A DNA stretch of 64,000 nt, taken from CAYWXK01 sp964462515 (GTDB taxonomy: Bacteria; Planctomycetota; Phycisphaerae; Sedimentisphaerales; Anaerobacaceae). Every line of letters begins with the position of its first letter. The first letter of the stretch is position 1. This document shows positions 34,947 through 44,340 of this stretch, one piece after another. The translations under genes and the position numbers were made by a program. The stretch is from positions 1 through 64,000 of the forward strand of contig CAYWXK010000006.1 in the NCBI GenBank assembly GCA_964462515.1, written 5' to 3'. The notes beneath the pieces are model-generated. The model had not been told where the DNA came from and did no database searches. It saw nothing but the letters and a program-made list of their open reading frames with translations.

Positions 34947-37580
34947 CTACGGTTGCGGAGGGGGATTGGAATCGGGTTTTTCGGGGGTGGTTTCCCAGAG
35001 GACCAGGCCCATTTCATAAGGAGTAATAAGGTCGGGATGATTGGGCAAGACCCTGACGGATGCACCATGCTGGCCTGTGCTTGAACAGCGGACGGAGCCG
35101 GCAAACCAGTGCTCGCCATCCTGCTGAGATTGCTCTTTATAATCCATTCTGACGGCGGAGCCATCGGTGATAATTCCCCAACTGTCCACCGGGCCATGAT
35201 AAAGCTCGATTGAGACATCATTCGGATTGAGCTTGCCAAGTTTAATCAGCGCCTTGACGGTCAATTGTGCGCCGACATTGAGCTGGGGCTGTTTTGGATT
35301 TAGAGGCTCGCTTTCGTGGCCATTGGTGATTTCCATAAGGACATTTTTAACGGCAAATTCCGGCCAGGCCTGTCTAATATCATTTTTCCATCTGGAAAGG
35401 TCTTTGGCTCTGACCATAGAGTTTTCGGTCAAATATCGCCACCTGGCTATAGCGGGATTGTAAAATCTGCGTGCATAATCGGCGACCATTCTGTGGGTGT
35501 TGAAGCGAGGAGCAATCCATTTGATGGAATTTTTTACCCTGCGAACCCAGGCGCGAGGCAAGTTATCGGCGGTGCGGGTGTAAAAGAGCGGGACAACTTC
35601 GTTTTCGAGCAAGTTGTAGATTGCCTGGACTTCAACCATATCCTGGTAGTCGAGGTCTTTATAGATTTCGCCTGCACCGACGGCCCAGCCACCTTCCGGG
35701 GTGTAGCCTTCGCACCACCAGCCATCGAGGGTGCTCATATTGAGGACGCCATTTACGGCAGCTTTCATACCGCTTGTGCCGCTGGCTTCCATTGGCCTGC
35801 GAGGGGTGTTAAGCCAGAGGTCAACACCACGGACCAAGAATCTGGCGACATCGATATCGTAATCTTCGATGAACACGACACGGCGTCTGACCTCGGGCTG
35901 ATTGGCGAAGTGGACGACCTGACGGATGATGTCTTTGCCTTCGGTGTCACTTGGGTGGGCTTTGCCGGCAAAAATAATCTGAACAGGGCGCTGAGGATTG
36001 GTGAGGAGTTTTATGAGCCGCTGGGTGTCTTTTAGCAAGAGGTTGCCTCTTTTATAGCTGGCAAATCTTCTGGCAAAACCTATTGTCAGCACTTCGGGGT
36101 CGAGGACTTCTTCTGCGCGGTTCAATTCGGAGTGGTAGGTGCCGCGGCGCTGCATCTGGGCTTTAAGGCGGCTGCGTGCGAAGACAACCAATTGCTCTTT
36201 AGAGCGCTGATGTGCACGCCAGAGCTCCTCATCGGGAACCTGGTCGATATTATTCCACAGCGACTTATCGAGGGTATCATCAGCCCAATTGGGGCCGAGG
36301 TATCGTGCGAGCAAAGTGCTCATTTCCTCCGAAAGCCAGTTTTTGACGTGGATGCCATTTGTAACTGATATGATGGGGACTTCTGAGACGGGGATGCCCG
36401 GCCAAAGGCTGGCCCACATCTGACGTGACACTTCGCCGTGGAGTCTGCTGACGCCGTTTATGTAGCTGCTGAGGCGAATTGCAAGGATTGGCATTTTGAA
36501 CGACTCGGAGTCATCATCAGGAAATAGTCTGCCGAGGCCTAAGAAACGCTTTCGATTTATTCCGAGATGAGGGAAATAGGAGCCAAAATATTTGTCCATC
36601 AGGCCTACGCGGAATTCATCGATGCCGGCCTTGACAGGAGTGTGTATAGTAAAGACGTTGCCTGCTTTTGTAGCTTCGAGGGCTTCGTCAAAGCTCATAT
36701 TGGCGGTTCGCAATTCCCGGATGCGTTCGAGAGCCATAAAAGCTGCGTGGCCTTCGTTCATATGACAGACAGTGGGTGTGATACCCATAGCGGTGAGGGC
36801 TTTTAAGCCGCCGATGCCGAGTATAATTTCCTGACGGATTCGCAGCTCACGGTCGCCGCCGTAGAGACTGCTTGTAATCATACGGTCTGCCGGCGAATTG
36901 GCTGGGATGTTGGTGTCGAGCAGATACAATTTTGTTCTACCGATAGAGACATGCCATATCTGTGCCAGGACACATTTTTCCGGATACTCGACGCTAATGG
37001 TCAGCGGTCGGCCGCTTTCCTTGCGAACCAGCTCAACGGGCATATTGTAAGGGTCGTTTTCAATATAGACTTCCTGCTGCCAGCCGTCGATGTTGAGATA
37101 CTGACGGAAATAACCTTTCTGATACAACAGGCCGACGCCGACCAAGGGCACACCAAGGTCGGATGCGCTTTTCAGGTGGTCGCCAGCGAGAATGCCCAGG
37201 CCGCCGGCATAAATAGGCAGGCATTCGTGGATTCCAAACTCAGCGCTAAAATACGCAATGACCGGGTTGGCAGAGTTAGCACAGACCTTTTCAAACCAGC
37301 TTGGTCTTTGAAGATACTGTCTGAGCTTTTCAACGGCTCGCTGTAATTCGCTCAAGAAACCCTGGTTTTCAGCCAGCGCTTCTAATTTTGCCTGCGAGAC
37401 GCTGCCGAGAAGTTTGATGGGATTATGGCCACAGGCGGACCATAAATTGCTGTCGATGCGTTTGAATATGTCAACGAACTCCGGGTTCCAGGACCAGAAC
37501 ATATTTTTGGCCACAGATTCGAGTTCCTTCAGCGGCTCGGGCAGTGCCGGCAAAACGGTGAAGCTGTGAACTGTTGGCAT
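34947..37580 (-). CDS. glgP: Alpha-glucan (glycogen) phosphorylase
   Basis: 877 residues. It releases glucose-1-phosphate from alpha-1,4-glucans. It belongs to the form with a shortened N terminus lacking the allosteric region of animal enzymes. Seen: IAYFSAEFGIHECLPIYAGGLG near the start, VCHMNEGHAAF, IGFARRFASYKRG, IIFAGKAHPSD, and the PLP-binding lysine in EASGTSGMKAAVNG. The C-terminal 100 residues form an added beta-rich domain (LTVKALIKLGKLNPNDVSIE), as in related phosphorylases. It turns over storage glycogen. No other glg gene is in the window. Confidence 0.95.
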   Translation of the reverse strand: MPTVHSFTVLPALPEPLKELESVAKNMFWSWNPEFVDIFKRIDSNLWSACGHNPIKLLGSVSQAKLEALAENQGFLSELQRAVEKLRQYLQRPSWFEKVCANSANPVIAYFSAEFGIHECLPIYAGGLGILAGDHLKSASDLGVPLVGVGLLYQKGYFRQYLNIDGWQQEVYIENDPYNMPVELVRKESGRPLTISVEYPEKCVLAQIWHVSIGRTKLYLLDTNIPANSPADRMITSSLYGGDRELRIRQEIILGIGGLKALTAMGITPTVCHMNEGHAAFMALERIRELRTANMSFDEALEATKAGNVFTIHTPVKAGIDEFRVGLMDKYFGSYFPHLGINRKRFLGLGRLFPDDDSESFKMPILAIRLSSYINGVSRLHGEVSRQMWASLWPGIPVSEVPIISVTNGIHVKNWLSEEMSTLLARYLGPNWADDTLDKSLWNNIDQVPDEELWRAHQRSKEQLVVFARSRLKAQMQRRGTYHSELNRAEEVLDPEVLTIGFARRFASYKRGNLLLKDTQRLIKLLTNPQRPVQIIFAGKAHPSDTEGKDIIRQVVHFANQPEVRRRVVFIEDYDIDVARFLVRGVDLWLNTPRRPMEASGTSGMKAAVNGVLNMSTLDGWWCEGYTPEGGWAVGAGEIYKDLDYQDMVEVQAIYNLLENEVVPLFYTRTADNLPRAWVRRVKNSIKWIAPRFNTHRMVADYARRFYNPAIARWRYLTENSMVRAKDLSRWKNDIRQAWPEFAVKNVLMEITNGHESEPLNPKQPQLNVGAQLTVKALIKLGKLNPNDVSIELYHGPVDSWGIITDGSAVRMDYKEQSQQDGEHWFAGSVRCSSTGQHGASVRVLPNHPDLITPYEMGLVLWETTPEKPDSNPPPQP

Positions 37581-37976
37581 TTTCGGTTCTCCACCCGCCC
37601 CGAGCGGGTAAGTCTTTGTATAACAAACACTAACGATTAAGACAAAATAGATCCATAGCTTTTATTTAATCGACAAAAGCTTTATTTGGCTTAAACCTAA
37701 AGGGGGAAATTGGGCGAGAGAGTTAAAGCGTCCTATATTTTTGACCTTCTACGGCAAAAAAACGATATAATCAATAAAAGCAGGCCGATTACCCACGTCA
37801 GCAAAGAACCTCCTAACTTGTTTTCCACTTACCTCAAAAAATAATTGAAAAAAAACAACTTTTTACTTGACATAATTAAATCATAGTTTAATATAATTAA
37901 GTTATAAATGCATTTTATGATGTTAGTTTTTGAGAAAACAAATACTGATATGTGAAAGAAGAAAGGGACGTTGAAA
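37581..37976. other. Divergent promoter region of glgP and the DUF3887 operon
   Basis: An ACCCGC/GCGGGT hairpin (37592-37610) lies in the glgP leader. The right part is very AT-rich. TTGACA (37867-37872) and TATAAT (37892-37897) are both perfect but 19 bases apart, and overlap the near-palindrome ATTAAATCATAGTTTAAT. The long spacer with a dyad over it is the arrangement seen where a DNA-binding regulator controls a promoter. Confidence 0.5.
37867..37897 (+). promoter_or_regulatory. Promoter with 19-base spacer and operator-like dyad
   Basis: TTGACA and TATAAT are exact; the 19-base spacer is longer than optimal and contains ATTAAA/TTTAAT. Transcription would start near 37904, about 70 bases before the DUF3887 protein. 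Confidence 0.5.
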
Positions 37977-39074
37977 ATGGCAAGAAGAATTGTAGGTACA
38001 ACTGGTATTGGGTTATGGCTGGGGTTAATTGCATTAACAGCAGGACTTCAAGGCAAAACCAACGGTAATGAGCAGATGTTTAAGAACCTTCCTGAAGGTT
38101 GGAAGGTCGAGAAGTCCGTCGTGGTATCAAAAGAACAGACGGAAGTTATCAGCCGCAGACTCGGCGGCAAAATCAGTAAACTCACCAATACGATTCTTTC
38201 ATTCAAAGGGCAGCAACTACAGGTGAACGTCATCCAATGCCCTGCGAATGAACAGACAGAGAAAGTCTATAAAGCGGTACTGCAAGTGCACAATGGCATT
38301 GCTGACTATGCGTTGATAGACAAGAATTCAGTGGTAGAGTTTGCTCAGTGCAACGATGTCAAGTTAGCAATACAGGCCCGCCAAGCACTGGGTCTTGAGC
38401 TGGCCCGGTTAGACAGCGTTGCAAGAAAGCTAATCAGGAAGATTCCGACAGGTTGGCAGGTTGAAAACTCTTTTATAGTTTCACCTGAACAAACGGATGC
38501 TATCGGGAAGAAGTTTGGCAGTCGAATTAAAAATTTATCAAACACGATTTTCTCGGTGCAGGAAAAGCGATTCCAGGTCAACGTCTTCGATTGCGGGACA
38601 CCAGAAGAAGCTGAGAAGATTAACAAAAATATTCTTAAAATGAAAGCTGACCCTGCTTTCTGCCTGAAATTCAATAGTCTGGTTGTGGAATTTGTAGGCA
38701 GTGACGTTGAGCTTGCAAAGAAGGCCGTAGATGAATTAGGGATTAAGTATGGATTCATTGAAACTTTGGCGGAAGATTTGGTGAATGCGCTGGCAAATGG
38801 AAATTATGAAAAAGCTGTGGAGAATTTCGACACTACTATGAAACAGTTACTTCCGGCAGAAAAGCTAAAGCAGGTCTGGGAATCATTAATTGCCAAGTTC
38901 GGGGCCTTTGTGGGACAGGCAGGTGCCCGGGAAGAAAAAATACTCGTGTACGATGTGATATTCGTGACCTGTCAATTTGAAAAGTCGGTTCTTGATGCCA
39001 AGGTTGTTTTCAGCAACAAAGAGCAAATAACCGGCTTATTTTTTGTTCCGCACCAAACCGCCTCTGAAAAGTAA
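37977..39074 (+). CDS. Exported protein with internal duplication and DUF3887 domain
   Basis: 365 residues from ATG 37977 (AAAGGGA eight bases before); TTG at 37971 is too close to the site. Signal peptide GLWLGLIALTAGLQG. Two copies of a domain of about 100 residues follow: LPEGWKVEKSVVVSKEQTE...LQVNVIQC and IPTGWQVENSFIVSPEQTD...FQVNVFDC. The last 95 residues are DUF3887 (LVNALANGNYEKAVENFDTTM, YDVIFVTCQFEKSVLDAKVVF), elsewhere found fused to alpha/beta hydrolases. First gene of a three-gene operon with a zinc-ribbon HTH protein and a YIP1 protein. Function unknown; envelope sensing is a guess. Confidence 0.75.
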   Translation: MARRIVGTTGIGLWLGLIALTAGLQGKTNGNEQMFKNLPEGWKVEKSVVVSKEQTEVISRRLGGKISKLTNTILSFKGQQLQVNVIQCPANEQTEKVYKAVLQVHNGIADYALIDKNSVVEFAQCNDVKLAIQARQALGLELARLDSVARKLIRKIPTGWQVENSFIVSPEQTDAIGKKFGSRIKNLSNTIFSVQEKRFQVNVFDCGTPEEAEKINKNILKMKADPAFCLKFNSLVVEFVGSDVELAKKAVDELGIKYGFIETLAEDLVNALANGNYEKAVENFDTTMKQLLPAEKLKQVWESLIAKFGAFVGQAGAREEKILVYDVIFVTCQFEKSVLDAKVVFSNKEQITGLFFVPHQTASEK

Positions 39075-39089
39075 ATACGGAGCAGATTT

Positions 39090-39389
39090 ATGAAATTATT
39101 ACCAACCGTATGTCCGGCGTGCAACAGCCAGCTAAAGGCAAAAAGTCTGATTTGCACGCATTGTAATACTGAAATCCAGGGCGAATATGAATTGCCGGTG
39201 CTGGTGAGACTGTCGCTCGAAGATCAGTCGTTCATACTCGAATTTATCAAATCGAGCGGCTCGTTGAAGGAGATGGCCCGGCTATTGCGTCTGAGTTACC
39301 CGACGGTCCGTAACCGCCTCGATGAAATTATTGAACGCCTCAAAAAAACAGAAAGCCCCAAAGAGAATAATGGAAAGGAAAACCTGTGA
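39090..39389 (+). CDS. DUF2089 family zinc-ribbon and HTH protein
   Basis: 99 residues. The N terminus carries a zinc ribbon of two CxxC pairs (CPACNSQLKAKSLICTHC), followed by the family's LPVLVRLSLEDQSFILEFIKSSGSLKEMARLL and a helix-turn-helix LSYPTVRNRLDEIIERL. This suggests a small DNA-binding regulator, probably of its own operon. It begins 15 bases after the DUF3887 gene and overlaps the YIP1 gene by 4 bases (ATGA), so translation is coupled. Confidence 0.85.
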   Translation: MKLLPTVCPACNSQLKAKSLICTHCNTEIQGEYELPVLVRLSLEDQSFILEFIKSSGSLKEMARLLRLSYPTVRNRLDEIIERLKKTESPKENNGKENL

Positions 39390-40027
39390 ACGAAATTGTC
39401 AATAATATCCAAACCGTGCCTCGAAGAAGTACCAGCCAATGGCTGTTTAATCCTTTTAGCTTTGTGGCTGGATATCAGGCCTTGCTCATGGGATTAGGGA
39501 TTATGCTAATAAGTGCATTCTTCGGATTTCTTGGCAACACTCATTTCGATGGTGTCCTCGATGTTCACAAAGGGTTGGAAGCTCCACTATGGCTTTTCTT
39601 TACTGAAGGCATAATAGATTGGCTCACTATAGCAATACCGCTTTTTTTCTTTGGTTTAGTAGTATCGAATTCTTCGGTGCGAATGATAGACGTTTTCGGG
39701 ACCCAGGCATTGGCTCGTTGGCCATACATAGTGATCTCTATCGTGATGCTCCCAGAAGCCAATCAAAGAGTTGGTGTGTACCTGGTGGCAAAATTTGGCT
39801 TTGCTGCCGCACCAGCAGCGATTAATTACATGGATATATTCATATTTGGATTTGCCATAATCGTGGGTATTTTTATGGCGGTCTGGATGGTTGCATTGAT
39901 GTATAAAGCATACGTGGTATCGTGCAACATAAAAGGCGCAAGGGCAATTGTAACTTTTATTGTCAGCTTAATAGGGGCTGAAGTGCTTTCCAAGATGTTA
40001 ATACTGCTATTATTCGAACGGCTATAA
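39386..40027 (+). CDS. YIP1-family membrane protein
   Basis: 213 residues, five TM segments. WLFNPFSFVAGYQALLMGLGIMLISAFFG begins the first, and later ones include WLTIAIPLFFFGLVVS, YMDIFIFGFAIIVGIFMAVWMV and AIVTFIVSLIGAEVLSKMLILLL. The topology and FNP...F opening match bacterial YIP1 proteins, whose role is unknown. It is the last gene of the operon and is followed by the convergent 6S-like RNA. Confidence 0.7.
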   Translation: MNEIVNNIQTVPRRSTSQWLFNPFSFVAGYQALLMGLGIMLISAFFGFLGNTHFDGVLDVHKGLEAPLWLFFTEGIIDWLTIAIPLFFFGLVVSNSSVRMIDVFGTQALARWPYIVISIVMLPEANQRVGVYLVAKFGFAAAPAAINYMDIFIFGFAIIVGIFMAVWMVALMYKAYVVSCNIKGARAIVTFIVSLIGAEVLSKMLILLLFERL

Positions 40028-40202
40028 TAGCCGTTGCATTGAGTTTTACCGCAATCAGGTTTTATTTATATAAATCTTATTTTTTGCTTACCACTTCTGA
40101 TTATTTGAGGATGATTCCTAATACCCATATAATGACTATTTTGAGCCCAATTGCCAATTTCGATAGATTCCTACCACTGTTTATCTTATGTCCGGAATGG
40201 GT

Positions 40203-40237
40203 CCTAAAAAGAAAGAAGGCCTGCCGGAGCAGGCCTT
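40203..40237 (-). terminator. Terminator of the 6S-like RNA
   Basis: AAGGCCTGC/GCAGGCCTT with a 4-nt loop, followed on the minus strand by CTTTCTTTTT. A perfect 9-bp GC-rich stem. Confidence 0.88.
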
Positions 40238-40447
40238 TCAACAATTGCAGGGCTTTCCTCCGCAGATGCCGTAAGAAAAGCCTTCGAAAAGAACCCATTA
40301 CTAACAAAGTGGGTAATCGTTGCTCGTGCCCAAAAGTCCTATCACGTAGGCATTTTCGAATCGCCGAGACCTGATTTCCCTGTGTATGGGTATCGGTTCT
40401 TTCAAATGCTGATTTTTCAATACGCACACCGCAGGGGTCCGCCTGCA
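40205..40447 (-). ncRNA. ssrS: Probable 6S RNA
   Basis: An RNA gene with its own promoter and terminator and no open frame. The ends pair: TTGCAGG with CCTGCAA, then CCCCTGCGGTG with CATCTGCGGAGG, leaving an unpaired bubble, then a long distal arm GCATTTGAA/TTCGAAAATGC capped by CCGATACC/GGTCTCGG. The CTGCGGTGT...ACCGATA...CGGCATCT series matches the conserved order in 6S RNA, which binds RNA polymerase by imitating an open promoter. The length of about 200 nt before the terminator stem fits. tmRNA and RNase P are excluded by lack of a tag frame, of a TPsiC-like end and of the P4 sequences. Identification is by eye. Confidence 0.62.
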
Positions 40448-40453
40448 ACTTAT

Positions 40454-40482
40454 TTTATATCAAATTTCAAAGAAAAAGTCAA
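40454..40482 (-). promoter_or_regulatory. Promoter of the 6S-like RNA
   Basis: On the minus strand TTGACT (40482-40477), a 17-base spacer and TATAAA (40459-40454). The predicted start at about 40447 coincides with the first paired base of the RNA. Confidence 0.7.
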
Positions 40483-40686
40483 GAGAATAAAACGCCAGCG
40501 AGTCGGGCTACTGTATAAAAAGCAATTCTCTCTTTAATATATTTTTCGACCCTTCGAGGGATTTTACTAAAGCCGAATTATCCGGTGATAATAGCGAGCG
40601 TTATCCGTCCGATAAACGATAGTGCCGATAGTGAAAAGGCTATTTTTGCAAACTGAAATCGCCCGGAAAAAAAATGATTTGTTTTG

Positions 40687-42705
40687 TCAGAGTGTTCGCA
40701 GTTCGGCGTTGACGGAGTCGGCGAGGCTCTGGAGGATGTCGGCCTGGAAGCGGTCAACCGAATCGTGCGTTAATGTGCCATCTTCGTCTCTGAATCGCAG
40801 CGAGAGCGTGACGCTTTTTTTGCCGGATGAGATACCTTTGCCGCAATATATTCCGACGAACTTAATTTTCTCCAGCTCAGCAGGGGCTTTTCTTTTGACA
40901 GCATCGTGAATGTCGGCCCAGCGCGTGTTTTCGTCCACGACAATCGAAAGGTCACGCTGGATTGCGGGGAATCGAGGGATGGGTTTGGTCTTCACAATGC
41001 CTTTGTGCAAAGACAAAAGGGACTCGAAATCCAGCTCGGCTGCAACTGGTGCGAGGTCTTTGAAATCAAATTTCTCGCTGACGGTTCTTGAGACGATGCC
41101 TGCAGAACCGATTGTTTTGCCATTTACAATTATTTGCGCACCGGCCTGTGCCCAGAAAAAGTCAGCAGGTATAAAGAGCATCTCGGCGTCTCTATCGACG
41201 GTTTTTACAAGGCCTTCGATGACCCCTCGCAAATCAGACAAGCTGCCATCGGATACGAGGGCCAGTTTAGTTTGTTCGAGAGGCAGAGCATCTTTTTGTC
41301 CGGTCGGCACAAAGGTATCGGCGATTTCAAATATCCTGCAAGGTGAGTTTTTGACATTAAGATTTGTTTTTAAGACAGCTAACAAAGAACCAATCAATGT
41401 CCGGCGAAGCAGATTGGCACCTTTTCTGGATACATCGGTTACGGAGAGGTGTTCCGAGTCGGCTGGTTCTGTAAAAAGCTCGGCGACAGAATTGTCGATG
41501 AAGCCGATATTAATTGTCTCGTAGAAACCGCAGCCATTTAAGTATGTTCCAATCGCACGCGTCAATTTCTGGCGAACATCAAGCGGCATTACTTCGATTT
41601 TGATTTTCTGGTTGGTAGGTATTTTATTATAACCATAGATGCGGGCGACCTCTTCAATCAGGTCAACCTCGCGATAGACATCGCTGTGCCGCCAGGAAGG
41701 GATCGAGCAAACTATCGAATCATTTTTGAGGTTCGGCTTAAAAGATAAAGCAGAGAGGATTTTTACTACTTCCTCGGCTGGCACCTCAATGCCAAGCAGT
41801 TTGTTCAAACGCGAAAGACGCAGTGTTGCTTGTTTGGGTGCCGGCTTTTTGGGATAGACGTCAAGGACACCTTTTGCGACTTTGCCGCCCGCGACCATAG
41901 TTATCAGTTGAGCGGTTCGTTTGGAGGCCCAGTCAATCATTTCGATATCGACAATTCGCTCAAATCTAAAGGCGGCTTCTGAAGGCAAGGAGAGCTTGCG
42001 AGAGGTCGTGCGGACACTGACAGGGGTAAAGTAGGCATCTTCGAGTAGGATTGTGGTTGTGGATTCGCTGACTTCGGTTTCGAGGCCTCCCATAACGCCG
42101 GCTATAGCTACAGGGCCTTTTGGGTCGGCGATAACGAGCATATCAGCAGTGAGGTCGCACTTTGTGCCATCGATGCTGACGATTCTTTCGCCGGCGAGGG
42201 CTTTTCTGACTATGATTTTACCATCATTGATTTTATTGTAATCGAAGGCGTGCGGCGGCTGGCCCGTTTCCATCATCGCATAGTTTGTTGCATCGACAAC
42301 GTTGTTGACGCTTCGCAGGCCGACCGTTTCGAGCCGCTTGACGAGCCAATCGGGCGATGGGCCGACCTTGACGCCTTCAATAATTCGAGCGGTGTATCGG
42401 CCACATAGTTGGGGCTCAAGTATTTCAACAGAGGCAATCTGAGTAACATCTTTCTGGGATTCGGGAAGGTCAACTGCCGGTATCTTGAGCGGTTTGCCCG
42501 ATGCGGCAGCCAGTTCGCGGGCGACGCCGATGAAACTTAAGCAGTCGGAGCGGTTGGTGGTTACTTCGACATCAATTACGGCATCGTCAGCGAGATGCTC
42601 GATGCCTTCGTAGGGAAGGCCCAAATCGCTTAAAGTTTCCGCAATTTGTTCAGCGGAAAGGTCGATTCCAATATAATCGCGCAACCAATTTAGCGAAATC
42701 TTCAT
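40687..42705 (-). CDS. pheT: Phenylalanine-tRNA ligase beta subunit, short form
   Basis: 672 residues from ATG 42705 (MKISLNWLRDYIG). PheT forms the alpha2-beta2 enzyme with PheS. B3/B4 editing region: GVKVGPSPDWLVKRLETVGLRSVNNVVDATNYAMMETGQPPHAFD is typical; B5, the catalytic-like core and the C-terminal anticodon-binding FDX domain (FPAIQRDLSIVVDENT) are present. The usual tRNA-binding OB fold (about residues 40-150 of E. coli PheT) is missing: YEGIEHLADDAVIDVEVTTNRSD runs straight into the next domain. No pheS is adjacent. The enzyme should work, since the editing and core parts are complete. Confidence 0.93.
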   Translation of the reverse strand: MKISLNWLRDYIGIDLSAEQIAETLSDLGLPYEGIEHLADDAVIDVEVTTNRSDCLSFIGVARELAAASGKPLKIPAVDLPESQKDVTQIASVEILEPQLCGRYTARIIEGVKVGPSPDWLVKRLETVGLRSVNNVVDATNYAMMETGQPPHAFDYNKINDGKIIVRKALAGERIVSIDGTKCDLTADMLVIADPKGPVAIAGVMGGLETEVSESTTTILLEDAYFTPVSVRTTSRKLSLPSEAAFRFERIVDIEMIDWASKRTAQLITMVAGGKVAKGVLDVYPKKPAPKQATLRLSRLNKLLGIEVPAEEVVKILSALSFKPNLKNDSIVCSIPSWRHSDVYREVDLIEEVARIYGYNKIPTNQKIKIEVMPLDVRQKLTRAIGTYLNGCGFYETINIGFIDNSVAELFTEPADSEHLSVTDVSRKGANLLRRTLIGSLLAVLKTNLNVKNSPCRIFEIADTFVPTGQKDALPLEQTKLALVSDGSLSDLRGVIEGLVKTVDRDAEMLFIPADFFWAQAGAQIIVNGKTIGSAGIVSRTVSEKFDFKDLAPVAAELDFESLLSLHKGIVKTKPIPRFPAIQRDLSIVVDENTRWADIHDAVKRKAPAELEKIKFVGIYCGKGISSGKKSVTLSLRFRDEDGTLTHDSVDRFQADILQSLADSVNAELRTL

Positions 42706-42982
42706 AACCAGAACATCATAAAACAAAATCCAACGTTGGCAATAACTTAATCGCAATAAAGGCATCTGTCAACCCCGTTAGTAATATACCTTCTATTGCT
42801 TTGCGGATTATATCATTTCTAACGGGGTCAATGATTTTGAATATTCGGCAGGATGTCTTATTGATTGGCTTTTGATTGTCGGATATACTCGGTGCACGAA
42901 ATGGTAATGGTACTGACGTGACGTTTTCAAAGACAAAAGAAGGGATAATATCGGCACAAAAACAAAAAACAGGAGAGAAAAA

Positions 42983-44218
42983 ATGGGAAATAGTCGGCGC
43001 AACTTTCTTAAGGCTGCTGTTTTGGGGATAACGTCAGGGTCGCTACTGAAAGTGGAAGAGACATCCTTTGCTAAAGATAAGGGTAGTGACAAAAAGATGA
43101 ATCAGATGTTTAACAAACCAACGGGTGAGAAGATTCAAAGTATCGAGAGCTTCACGCGAGGGAATGTAAGCATTGTTCGAGTTCGAACCGATACAGGAAC
43201 AGAAGGCTACGGACAGATTGCGCCGTTTAATGCGGATATTTCTGCGATGGTTTTGCACAGGCAGGTTGCACCGCTGGCGATTGGGAAAGATGCCGGTGAC
43301 ATTGCTGCCATAGCCGACCAGTGTATCGAGGCAAATTATAAGTTTCCGTGGTCATACATCTGCCGGGCATTAGCGGGGCTGGATACGGCATTGTGGGACC
43401 TTCGAGGAAAGCGAGAAAACAAAAGTGTCTGCGAACTGTTAGGAGGAAAGTTTGTGCCTATACCTGCATACGGTTCAAGTATGAGGCGTGACATCAAGCC
43501 GGCTGAGGAGGCAGAAAGATTAGTGCGGCTGCGCGACAGCAAAGGATTTCGGGCATTCAAGATTCGCATCGGCAAGGTGTGCGGCCACGACCAGGACCAG
43601 TGGCCCGGACGGACGGAGGCGCTTGTCCCCGCTGTCCGAAAAGCAATCGGAGATAAGGTCTCGCTGCATGTAGATGCGAATAGCTGTTATACGCCGGCTA
43701 AGGCAATCCATATCGGCAAACTTCTCCGCGACAATAACGTCTGCCACTTCGAAGAACCCTGCCCATATTGGGAGCTTGAATGGACTGCACAAGTAACAAA
43801 AGCGATTAAAGTCCCTGTCGCGGGCGGGGAGCAGGATAACGACCTTGCACAGTGGCGCCGAATGATAAAAATGCGAGCTGTCGATATTGTGCAGCCTGAT
43901 GTCTGCTACGTAGGCGGTCTTACGCGGGCGGTGCGGGTGGCAGAAATGGCTGCCGATGCAAATTTGCCGTGCGTGCCGCACTCTGCCAATTTGTCAATGG
44001 TAACGGTCTTTACACTGCATCTGCTTGGGGCGATACCAAATGCGGGGCCATTTATGGAATTTTCTATTGAGCCGACCGATTGGACCAAAGACTTATACAA
44101 TCCTATGCCGGAGGTGCGAGATGGGAAGGTTGCGATTCCTGAAGGCCCAGGCTGGGGCGTAACGGTCAATCCGAAATGGCTTGAGGCGGCGGAACGAAGC
44201 GTCAGTGAACGCAAATGA
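42983..44218 (+). CDS. TAT-exported mandelate racemase/muconate lactonizing enzyme family protein
   Basis: 411 residues. TAT signal SRRNFLKAAVLGI. Enolase-superfamily barrel: the KIRIG lysine strand, DANS, EEPCP and GGEQ supply the acid and base positions and the three carboxylate metal ligands, and PHSANLS is near the end. The family abstracts a proton next to a carboxylate, typically in dehydration of sugar acids. The exported form fits the carbohydrate-degrading character of the region. The substrate cannot be told from sequence. Neighbours give no operon. Confidence 0.88.
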   Translation: MGNSRRNFLKAAVLGITSGSLLKVEETSFAKDKGSDKKMNQMFNKPTGEKIQSIESFTRGNVSIVRVRTDTGTEGYGQIAPFNADISAMVLHRQVAPLAIGKDAGDIAAIADQCIEANYKFPWSYICRALAGLDTALWDLRGKRENKSVCELLGGKFVPIPAYGSSMRRDIKPAEEAERLVRLRDSKGFRAFKIRIGKVCGHDQDQWPGRTEALVPAVRKAIGDKVSLHVDANSCYTPAKAIHIGKLLRDNNVCHFEEPCPYWELEWTAQVTKAIKVPVAGGEQDNDLAQWRRMIKMRAVDIVQPDVCYVGGLTRAVRVAEMAADANLPCVPHSANLSMVTVFTLHLLGAIPNAGPFMEFSIEPTDWTKDLYNPMPEVRDGKVAIPEGPGWGVTVNPKWLEAAERSVSERK

Positions 44219-44340
44219 CGGTCGTATCCGATGCTGTCAGGCTAAAATTGTTCGTAGAGGTGAGATTGCCGGAAAAAATATGTGGAAAACTTGACTTTTT
44301 GACTTTTGCTTTCTTTCGGCTTCTTTTATAATTTTCAATA

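Noticed and set aside
40205..40447. tmRNA or RNase P RNA as identity of the non-coding RNA
   Set aside because: No tag reading frame, no tRNA-like ends and no RNase P core sequences. The paired ends with a central bubble fit 6S RNA better.
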